Positions 34,928-42,156 of a DNA stretch of 64,000 bases are shown here, one piece after another (within the stretch, counting starts at the first letter, position 1; each line of letters begins with the position of its first letter). The position numbers and the translations under genes are program-made. The notes below the pieces were generated by a model, which made no database searches, was not told the DNA's origin, and saw nothing but the letters and a program-made list of their open reading frames with translations. The stretch comes from Palsa-147 sp049279675 (lineage in GTDB: Bacteria > Acidobacteriota > Terriglobia > Acidiferrales > UBA7541): NCBI GenBank assembly GCA_049279675.1, contig JBAPOP010000007.1, positions 1 through 64,000 on the forward strand, in the 5' to 3' direction.

Positions 34928-37690
34928 ATGGCTTTCAACAAAAGCAAGGCGTTGGAATCGGCGCTGAAGTTCATGAATCAGGGCCGTCTGCCCGATGCCA
35001 TTCGCGAATACCAGCAGATCCTTCGCATGGATCCGCGCGATCAGGTCACGCTCATGACTTTGGGCGACCTGTTTGTTCGCCAGGCCGATCTTCACCAGGC
35101 GACGGAATATTTCGAGCGCCTCGCCAACGTTTATCTGAACGACGGCTTCAACAGCAAAGCAATCGCGATCTACAAGAAAATCGCCAAGCTCGCGCCGAAC
35201 GAACTGGACCCGCTTGAGCGCCTAGCCGACCTGTATGTCCAGCAGGGCGTCCTCAGCGAAGCCCGGCCGCTCTTCCTTCAGATTGCGGAAGGCCACCTGA
35301 AGGCAAACCGCGCGCAGCGAGCCGTGGAAGTGTTGCGGCGGCTGCTCGAAGTCGAGCCCGAAAATCTGCGCGTCCAGATGCGCCTCGCCGAACTTTACAA
35401 CGTGATGGGGCACAAGATGGAAGCGGCGCGCATGTATCTTAATTGCGCCCAGCGCCTGATGGATCGCGGCGATTTTGTCGAAGTGCAGAAACTCGCGGAC
35501 CGCGCTCTCGAACTGGAGCCAGCGAGCGCGATCGCTCTCACATTGAAAGCGCAGTCGCTCGGCGCGACCGGCAATTCCGCGCAGGCCATTACACTGTTGA
35601 AGACGCTCCCCGACGCCGAAGCGGGGGGCGACACGACAAACCACATCCTCAATCTGCTTCTTCAATCGGAAAATTATCCGGAAGCCACCGCGCTCGCGCG
35701 CCGGATTTTCGACAACGACAAGCGCCTTTTCGCCATTCCGTACCGCGTGGCGTGCTCGCTTTTGCAAGCGTCGCAGCCCGCCGAGACATTCGCCCTTTTG
35801 AAGGGTGTTCGCGACGCGATGATCGAAGGCGGTGAGCAGGATCAGTATCTCGAAGCGCTCAGCTCCGTCACGCAACTTCTCCCCGGAGAAATCGAGCCGC
35901 TCGAAGAGCTCGTCGCGTTCTGCCGCGTCACCAGCAATTCCTTCCGTTTGCCTGATGCTCTCAGCGACCTCGCGCAGGCGAACGCGGATGCCGGGCATCT
36001 CGATCGCGCCGAATCGCAGTTGCAGGAGCTGTACGAGAAAAAGCCGGACGACGAACGAGTCGCGGAGCGTCTACGTGAAGTTCGCAGGCAACTTCATGGC
36101 GGTTCCGCAATGGCGACGGAAGAAGAGTCTGTCGGGGAAATATCCGAAGGGCCGTCCGCTTCAGCGCCAGTAGCAGGAGCTGAAGACTCGGCGGAGGCTG
36201 AGACGACGGAGATAGCCGTTCCGGCGTTCGAAGAAGCTCCGCTCGACGAAGACACGCAACGCTACATTGCGCAGGCTCTCACCGACGTGGACTTGTTCTC
36301 GAGCTATGGGTTGGCGCAAAAGGCGACGAATCTTCTTGAAAGCGTGCTGCAACGCGCGCCGCGATATACACCTGCGCTCGAGCGCCTTCTCGACATCACG
36401 CTCGGCACCGGCAACGATGCGCGCACGGCCGCGCTGGCTGCAGCGCTCGAACGAATTCACTCGCAGCGCGGAGATCGGGCGAGCGCAGAGCGCTTTGCCG
36501 GACTGCGAAAGAGATACGAGCACGCAGCCGAATTTCCGACCGAAGCGGCCGTGGTCCCGAGTGTCTCCGCGTCGGCCGCGCCTCCGGAACCAATGGTTGA
36601 GGCGCCACGAGCCCCGCAAGAATTTACGGTCAACGTGGTCGAGCCGGTGACGTCGGATCAGCCCGCGGAAGTCGACCTCTCCGCAGAATGGGAATCGCTG
36701 AGCCAGGACAACGCAACGATATCAGCGGACGCGAGCGCCGAGCAGGAGACCGTTAAGGCAGAAGATGAAGCCGTGGAGGCTTCGCCAATTACGCAGCCCG
36801 AAGAGTTGCCAGCTCCCGAAGAAGTGGCGCCAGAGACTGAGCGGGAAGCGGAAAGCCCCGCCCCCATTTCAGAAAGCGCGCTGGAGCCAGAACCTGAAGC
36901 GGCGCCGGAAATCGCGGCGGCTCCGGAAGTCGAAGCAGCGCCTGAAGCCGAAGTGCCAGCCTCCGAAGACACACAAGATTTCGAATTGGTTCCCGCAGAA
37001 CCTTCCGAGCTGCCCCCCTTATCGCAACCGAGCGCGCCCGCGGCCTCGCCGATGACCTCGAACGAATTTCTCAGCGATCTCGCCGCGGAATTTGGCGATG
37101 AAGAAGTGGAGCCCGCGCACGCGACGATCCCAGCTCGTCACATTCCAGCTGGCGTGCCAGCGGGACAGCCCGCTGCCTCCGCCTCGGCCGCGCCGCATGC
37201 AGTCGCTGCCGCGCCCGTTTCAGTCGACGACGGAGCAAATCTCAATCAGCTCGAAGAAGTCTTTCAGGAATTTCGTAACGAACTCGGCGAAATGGGCGAT
37301 GAAGACGAGGATCTCGAGACGCATTACAACCTCGGCATCGCCTACCGCGAGATGGGTCTGCTTGACGAGGCGATCAGCGAGTTTCAGAAAGTCGCCAAGG
37401 CCGTTCAGCGCGGCAAGCCATTCCGTTACGCGATGCAGTGCTCGACACTTCTGGGCCTGACCTTCATCGATAAGGGTGAGCCGCAAATTGCAACAGTGTG
37501 GTATTCTCGCGCCCTCGAAATTCCGGGCCTCGACCAGGAAACAATTCTCGCCTTGCGCTACGATTTGGGTCTCGCGCAGGCCTTGGCAGGCGATTCGAGC
37601 GCCGCACTGAGCAGCTTCCGTCAGGTATATGCGGTGAATATCGATTATCGCGACGTGGCCGAGCGCATCGCGACGCTCCAAAAGCGCTGA
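34928..37690 (+). CDS. Long TPR protein with acidic, Pro/Glu/Ala-rich linker
   Basis: About 920 residues from ATG 34928 (MAFNKSKALESALKFMNQGR); an upstream in-frame start adds 38 basic residues and is unlikely. TPR repeats fill 1-400 (PDAIREYQQILRMDPRDQVT, ATEYFERLANVYLNDGFNSK, RAQRAVEVLRRLLEVEPENL). An acidic low-complexity linker follows (about 430-800, with repeated EAAPE units). A second TPR block (LETHYNLGIAYREMGLLDEA) closes the protein. No signal peptide; probably a cytoplasmic scaffold. Regions of this type occur in gliding and polarity proteins, but no such system is nearby. Confidence 0.8.
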   Translation: MAFNKSKALESALKFMNQGRLPDAIREYQQILRMDPRDQVTLMTLGDLFVRQADLHQATEYFERLANVYLNDGFNSKAIAIYKKIAKLAPNELDPLERLADLYVQQGVLSEARPLFLQIAEGHLKANRAQRAVEVLRRLLEVEPENLRVQMRLAELYNVMGHKMEAARMYLNCAQRLMDRGDFVEVQKLADRALELEPASAIALTLKAQSLGATGNSAQAITLLKTLPDAEAGGDTTNHILNLLLQSENYPEATALARRIFDNDKRLFAIPYRVACSLLQASQPAETFALLKGVRDAMIEGGEQDQYLEALSSVTQLLPGEIEPLEELVAFCRVTSNSFRLPDALSDLAQANADAGHLDRAESQLQELYEKKPDDERVAERLREVRRQLHGGSAMATEEESVGEISEGPSASAPVAGAEDSAEAETTEIAVPAFEEAPLDEDTQRYIAQALTDVDLFSSYGLAQKATNLLESVLQRAPRYTPALERLLDITLGTGNDARTAALAAALERIHSQRGDRASAERFAGLRKRYEHAAEFPTEAAVVPSVSASAAPPEPMVEAPRAPQEFTVNVVEPVTSDQPAEVDLSAEWESLSQDNATISADASAEQETVKAEDEAVEASPITQPEELPAPEEVAPETEREAESPAPISESALEPEPEAAPEIAAAPEVEAAPEAEVPASEDTQDFELVPAEPSELPPLSQPSAPAASPMTSNEFLSDLAAEFGDEEVEPAHATIPARHIPAGVPAGQPAASASAAPHAVAAAPVSVDDGANLNQLEEVFQEFRNELGEMGDEDEDLETHYNLGIAYREMGLLDEAISEFQKVAKAVQRGKPFRYAMQCSTLLGLTFIDKGEPQIATVWYSRALEIPGLDQETILALRYDLGLAQALAGDSSAALSSFRQVYAVNIDYRDVAERIATLQKR

Positions 37691-37697
37691 ACACTTA

Positions 37698-37940
37698 ATG
37701 AACCGTGTCTTTCGTGTGCTTTTCCTGCTGATCTGGCTGGAAATCGGACTCCTTTTGATTCTCGTGCCATGGTCAACCTATTGGGAGGCGAACTATTTTC
37801 TAAATCGCTTCCCGACGCTGATCCCGTTTCTTCTGAATCCGTATATGCGGGGCGCCATTTCCGGATTAGGATTGATTGACGCGTTTTTTGCCGCGGAGAC
37901 GTTCCGCAGCCGGGCCACCGCACTTGTTGATCCCAACTGA
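37698..37940 (+). CDS. Small two-helix membrane protein
   Basis: 80 residues starting MNRVFRVLFLLIWLEIGLLL, with a second hydrophobic stretch FPTLIPFLLNPYMRGAISGL. It starts 8 bases after the TPR gene stop and overlaps the thiE start region. No family recognised, but its setting between the TPR gene and thiE, with an ATG in frame, supports a real gene. Confidence 0.55.
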   Translation: MNRVFRVLFLLIWLEIGLLLILVPWSTYWEANYFLNRFPTLIPFLLNPYMRGAISGLGLIDAFFAAETFRSRATALVDPN

Positions 37941-38643
37941 TTCGCCAATCCTCTGCTACGTTACTGGCCGCAAAGATCTCGGCCTCGAACCCAATTCAAT
38001 CGCGCAGCTTCTCGCGATGATTCGACGCGCGATCGAAGCGGGCATCGATTGGATTCAAATTCGCGAGAAGGATCTATCGGGGCGGGAGTTGATTCATCTC
38101 GTGCGGGAAAGCGTCGCGGCCGCATCCGGCACTCGGACACGCATCATTGTGAACGACCGGTTGGATGTGGCGATCGCGGCGCACGCGTCTGGCGTGCATC
38201 TGGGCGAAGATTCGCTGCCGGTGCGCGACGTGGCGGCTTGGCGAGAAAGCCATGCGACGGAAGGCGTGAACTTTTTCGTCGGCGCGTCGTGCCATAGTCT
38301 CGAACAGGCAAAATCGGCGGAACGCGACGGCGCCGATCACGTCATTTTCGGGCCAGTGTTCGAAACGCCTTCAAAAGTAAATTTCGGTCCACCGCAAGGA
38401 ATTGGGCGGCTGCACGAAATCTGCGGCGAAATCAAAATTCCAGTGCTAGCAATCGGCGGCGTGAATGCTTCGAACGCATTTGAATGTCTGCGCGCAGGCG
38501 CAGCAGGCATCGCAGCGATTCGAATGTTTCAAGAAACTCACAGCCTTCCCCAGAACCCGGAGGCCCCTGCCTCCGGGATTCGCAGCGATGAGCAAGAACT
38601 GAGAAGAGTGGTGGAGCAGTTGCGGAGTCCAAAGCGAAATTGA
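37924..38643 (+). CDS. thiE: Thiamine-phosphate synthase
   Basis: About 239 residues from a TTG at 37924 (LLIPTDSPILCYVTGRKDLG); the frame is open to a TTG at 37876, so the start is uncertain. Core: GIDWIQIREKDLSGRELIHL, TRTRIIVNDRLDVAIAAHAS, GVHLGEDSLPV, HVIFGPVFETPSK, IPVLAIGGVNASNAFECLRAGAAGIAAIRM, the ThiE/TenI barrel. It joins the thiazole and pyrimidine moieties. A perfect palindrome lies in the C-terminal tail, after the barrel. No other thi genes are adjacent. Confidence 0.85.
   Translation: MLIPTDSPILCYVTGRKDLGLEPNSIAQLLAMIRRAIEAGIDWIQIREKDLSGRELIHLVRESVAAASGTRTRIIVNDRLDVAIAAHASGVHLGEDSLPVRDVAAWRESHATEGVNFFVGASCHSLEQAKSAERDGADHVIFGPVFETPSKVNFGPPQGIGRLHEICGEIKIPVLAIGGVNASNAFECLRAGAAGIAAIRMFQETHSLPQNPEAPASGIRSDEQELRRVVEQLRSPKRN
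38556..38577. repeat. Palindrome inside the 3' end of thiE
   Basis: CCCGGAGGC, loop CCCT, GCCTCCGGG: a perfect 9-bp stem read as PEAPASG after the last conserved thiE block (AAIRMF). It looks like a dispersed palindrome inserted in frame. Confidence 0.5.
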
Positions 38644-38653
38644 AGAAACTCGA

Positions 38654-39727
38654 TTACGCGCCGAGCCAGCGTCCCACGGGCTGCCAGCCCTCGACGTGAT
38701 CGCAGATCACTTTGATCGTCGCGGTAATCGGAATCGCAAGAATCAAACCCGCTGCGCCCCACAGCCATCCCCAAAAGAGAAACGCGATCGTCACCGCGAG
38801 CGCATTCAAGTGAACGCGCCGGCCGACCATAGCCGGAAAAAGCAGATTCGCCGTAATAAAGTGAAGGAACGTCAGCACCGCGAAAATCCCCAGGAATGGC
38901 CCGATCGCGTGGTATTGCTTCAGTCCGACAAGCGTCACAGGCACCCACGACATCACCACCCCGAGGTACGGCACGAGATTCAGAAGTCCCGAAACGAGTC
39001 CCGTTAGGAACGCGAATTCGAGCCCGATCGCCCAGAAGAATAGCCAGCTCAAGACAACAAGAATCACTCCCACCATGAGCGTGCCCACCACATAGCTGCG
39101 CAGTACGTCGCTCACGTCCGCCAGCGTTTCTTTCACCTGCGTGCGCTCCGACGCAGGGAAGAGCTGCATCGTCGCATGCCACACCTGGCGCTTTGCCGCG
39201 AGCATGAAGAAGAGAAGAAATGGAATGAACGTGAACGCGAGAAGCACGGAATAAACGGAACTCAGCCGTTCGAACACGACCGTCCGGAACGGATGCGATT
39301 CCGTGACCAGTTCAATTTTTGATCCATGATCGGCAGGCGTGATCTCCGATACGCGCGCCTCAAATCCCTCGATGCGCTTCTGAATGGCGTCGGTGAACGA
39401 CCGCAAAGGCGCCCTGAATTTTGGCCAGTCGGCAAAAAATGAGTCAATGCGATCGATCAAAATCCAGCCAATCAGGCCGACCGCCGCCAGCACCACGATC
39501 ACGATCAAAAACGACCCGAGCGCGCGCGGCACATGCCAATTTTCGAGCCAGCTCACAATGGGATCGAGAAAGTACGCCAGCAAAACGGCAACAAGCAGAG
39601 TCACGATGACGCTCGAGGCCCAGTAGCAAAATGCGATCACGATTCCGCCCGCAATAATGCGCGCGCTCGTCGAACTGGTGCGCAGCGTGGCGTTCGCAAC
39701 CGAAATAATGGGCGTCTGAGTTTCCAT
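38654..39727 (-). CDS. AI-2E (PerM) family transporter/permease
   Basis: 357 residues from ATG 39727 (METQTPIISVANATL); a start at 39763 adds 12 residues. Eight hydrophobic segments in the PerM arrangement, including VTLLVAVLLAYFLDPIVSWL, GFLIVIVVLAAVGLIGWILI-like helices and the C-terminal VGRRVHLNALAVTIAFLFWG, GAAGLILAIPITATIKVICD. Members act as transporters of small molecules or Na+/H+ exchangers; substrate unknown. Convergent with thiE. Confidence 0.82.
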   Translation of the reverse strand: METQTPIISVANATLRTSSTSARIIAGGIVIAFCYWASSVIVTLLVAVLLAYFLDPIVSWLENWHVPRALGSFLIVIVVLAAVGLIGWILIDRIDSFFADWPKFRAPLRSFTDAIQKRIEGFEARVSEITPADHGSKIELVTESHPFRTVVFERLSSVYSVLLAFTFIPFLLFFMLAAKRQVWHATMQLFPASERTQVKETLADVSDVLRSYVVGTLMVGVILVVLSWLFFWAIGLEFAFLTGLVSGLLNLVPYLGVVMSWVPVTLVGLKQYHAIGPFLGIFAVLTFLHFITANLLFPAMVGRRVHLNALAVTIAFLFWGWLWGAAGLILAIPITATIKVICDHVEGWQPVGRWLGA

Positions 39728-39868
39728 CTTGGCCACTAAAGATAACACACAGAAACCTGCCACTTGGCCGCGACGAGTGAGGGCGTTGCGCTCTCAACTA
39801 CGCCTTCGCCAGACGCGAAATCGCGGCTGGGGGCGGTGTGCTAGACTCGCCATTCGTATTTCTATCCT

Positions 39869-41227
39869 ATGGGAAAACAACTTTTCGGAACGGACGGCAT
39901 TCGCGGTGTCCCCGGTGAGTATCCGCTCGACGACGCCACGCTCGAAGGCGTGGGCGCAGCTCTCGGCGTCTATCTCGCGTCTCACAATCCGGCCGGCGCG
40001 GCGCAGGCGCGCGTTCTCTTCGGCCGCGATACGCGCGAATCCGGGCCGCACATCGAAGAGTGCATCGCGCGAGGTCTCGCGGCGAACGCCATAGAAACTG
40101 TTTCCGCAGGAGTGCTGACAACGCCCGGCGTGGCGTGGCTCGTCCGCAACGAAGGCTTCGCGGCCGGCGTGGTCATCTCGGCATCGCACAATCCCTATCA
40201 CGACAACGGCGTAAAGCTCGTGTCTTCCTCCGGAATGAAATTTTCGGACGCGACGGAGGCTGGAATCGAGCGAGAAATCCTCGCGCAGTCTTCGCACAAG
40301 CGCGATGCCGCCCCGCCGCGGATTCGGACGGACCCGAAGCTCGACGATGACTATCTCGCATCGCTGCGTGCCGACGTTCTCGAAGGCGCGAATTTTTCCA
40401 GCCTGAAAATCGTGCTCGATTGCGCGAACGGCGCCGCCAGCCGCCTCGCGCCGCTTCTTTTTCGTTCGCTCGGCGCGGATGTGATCGCGATCAACGATCA
40501 GCCCGATGGGAAAAATATCAACGCCGGCTGCGGCTCGCTCTATCCCGAAGGCATGCAGAAGAAAGTCATCGAGACGCACGCTTCGCTCGGCGTGGCATTT
40601 GATGGCGATGCCGACCGCGCGATTTTTTCGACCGCCGCAGGCCGCTTGGTCAATGGCGATGGCGTGATTTTCTCGATGGGCCGCTACATGCAAGCGCACG
40701 GATTGCTCAAAGGTCCCGCGATTGTCGGAACAACGATGTCAAATCTTGGTCTCGAGCGCGCGCTCGAAAAATCCGGACTCAAATTGGCGCGCACTGATGT
40801 CGGCGATCGCTACGTCCTCGAAGAAATGCAGCGCACAGGAGCGAACCTCGGCGGCGAACAATCCGGCCACATTCTTTTTCTCGATGACGCGACAACAGGC
40901 GACGGCATGTTGACCGCCGTCAAAATCGCTTCACTCGTGGCGCTGAAAGGCCCGCTTGATTCACTCGTTGCCGATCTGAAAATTTTCCCGCAAACGATCG
41001 TGAACGTGCGCGTCCGCTCGAAGCCGCCCCTAGATACGCTGCCCGAAATTTCGACGCTTCTCGCCCAAGCCGAACGCGAATTGGGCAACTCCGGCCGAAT
41101 CGTTCTGCGATATTCCGGCACCGAACCGCTCGCCCGCGTCATGGTCGAAGCCGAGCGCGACGCCGACGTCCGCCGCTGGTCCGAAGCCCTAGCCGCCGCC
41201 CTTCGCTCCTCCCTCGGCGCCAGCTAA
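39869..41227 (+). CDS. glmM: Phosphoglucosamine mutase
   Basis: 452 residues. GTDGIRGVPGEYPLDDATLE at the N-terminus, active serine in VISASHNPYHDNGVKL, Mg site DGDADRAIF, sugar site GGEQSGHI, phosphate site RYSGTEPLARVMVEAE. It converts glucosamine-6-P to glucosamine-1-P for UDP-GlcNAc and cell-wall synthesis. A possible extended -10 (TG-C-TAGACT, 39839-39847) lies 22 bases before the ATG. Confidence 0.95.
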   Translation: MGKQLFGTDGIRGVPGEYPLDDATLEGVGAALGVYLASHNPAGAAQARVLFGRDTRESGPHIEECIARGLAANAIETVSAGVLTTPGVAWLVRNEGFAAGVVISASHNPYHDNGVKLVSSSGMKFSDATEAGIEREILAQSSHKRDAAPPRIRTDPKLDDDYLASLRADVLEGANFSSLKIVLDCANGAASRLAPLLFRSLGADVIAINDQPDGKNINAGCGSLYPEGMQKKVIETHASLGVAFDGDADRAIFSTAAGRLVNGDGVIFSMGRYMQAHGLLKGPAIVGTTMSNLGLERALEKSGLKLARTDVGDRYVLEEMQRTGANLGGEQSGHILFLDDATTGDGMLTAVKIASLVALKGPLDSLVADLKIFPQTIVNVRVRSKPPLDTLPEISTLLAQAERELGNSGRIVLRYSGTEPLARVMVEAERDADVRRWSEALAAALRSSLGAS

Positions 41228-41535
41228 GCCTGTAATCGAACTAGCAATCAATTAGGAATTTTTGACTGCGAAGATTGGCGATGGTTCTAGTTCTTCAAAT
41301 ACAAAAGACTGTAGAACGCGGGGTTGCTAATTGTGAGAAAGCGTATGGAGGAACGCCTTAACCCTTCGATCCAATGCGGACACTTTGCATAAGTCTCGCC
41401 GAAACAATCATCTGGGAATCGAACCGAATACCGCACATCGTGGCATCGAGCGTGCTCGACGTATCCCGGCTGTCTCTTCTTCCCGGGGTGGGCCGGTTTC
41501 GCCGCGCCGAAGCCGGATTTCTGGGAGTTGAGCGA
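41228..41535. other. Intergenic stretch between glmM and the thioredoxin-like gene
   Basis: About 310 bases with no supported protein. A strong terminator closes it on the plus strand, so a glmM 3' UTR or a small RNA could be encoded here. A tRNA-like T-loop on the minus strand (near 41415) has no matching stem and was rejected. Confidence 0.4.
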
Positions 41536-41566
41536 GGGGTCTCGTCCGCGGGACCCCTTCTTTTTT
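41536..41566 (+). terminator. Rho-independent terminator
   Basis: GGGGTC (41536-41541), loop, GACCCC (41552-41557), then TTCTTTTTT on the plus strand. It is 310 bases downstream of glmM and very close to the minus-strand stop of the thioredoxin-like gene. Confidence 0.7.
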
Positions 41567-41575
41567 GCCCGCCGT

Positions 41576-42076
41576 TTATCCCTCGTCGACACGCCACAGC
41601 GGAGTGCTGCATTCGTCGCAGGCCATTTCGATTCGCTCGAGCTGTGTCCGCAGTGTGGCGACCGGCGGGAACTCATGGCTCGCCGCGATCTCCCACTGCA
41701 TGGCGAGTTCGCCGTAGCGATCCGTGACGAACACTCCCAATCGAGCATCGCCCGCCGGAGCGAGCGTGTCCGTGCCGAGAAACGCATTCGCCCCGTGCCC
41801 CGAAGGATCCAAGCCAACGATCACATTGTCCGGCAGGAAATCCGTTGCGGCGCGCGAAGGAGAGCCGAGAAGCGCAACGAGAACGACAGCGCCATTTTCT
41901 TTCCACGCCGCCGCATTCGCCGCGATCTGATGAAGATATTCCTCGCACGCCGCGCAGCCCGCGTGAAGAAACAAAATGATGAGATTTTTCTTCTGTTTGA
42001 AATCCCACGCGCGCACCGTACGGCCGTCGAGTGCGTGAAGCGTCAGAGGAGGAATGATCTCGCGCGTGCGAAGCAT
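41576..42076 (-). CDS. Thioredoxin/peroxiredoxin-like (AhpC/TSA) protein
   Basis: 166 residues from ATG 42076 (MLRTREIIPPLTLHALDGRT). Thioredoxin-like: NLIILFLHAGCAACEEYLHQ with a C-x-x-C redox pair, then VIVGLDPSGHGANAFLGTDT. A second CxxC (ACDECSTPLWRVDEG) is at the extreme C-terminus, unusual for the family and possibly a zinc or resolving pair. No signal peptide, so probably cytoplasmic. Confidence 0.7.
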   Translation of the reverse strand: MLRTREIIPPLTLHALDGRTVRAWDFKQKKNLIILFLHAGCAACEEYLHQIAANAAAWKENGAVVLVALLGSPSRAATDFLPDNVIVGLDPSGHGANAFLGTDTLAPAGDARLGVFVTDRYGELAMQWEIAASHEFPPVATLRTQLERIEMACDECSTPLWRVDEG

Positions 42077-42156
42077 GCGAGCCCATTGTAGCGCCGCACC
42101 GATTTTCGTGCCGCACTTCGAAGGCGCCATCGCACGCTATGCGATGATGTCGTTAC

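Noticed and set aside
41350..41450. tRNA-like T-loop on the minus strand after glmM
   Set aside because: The bases beside the loop do not pair and no acceptor or anticodon arm fits.
41287..41817. Minus-strand frame over the thioredoxin-like gene and its 3' gap
   Set aside because: Out of frame with the C-x-x-C protein and lacks any family feature.
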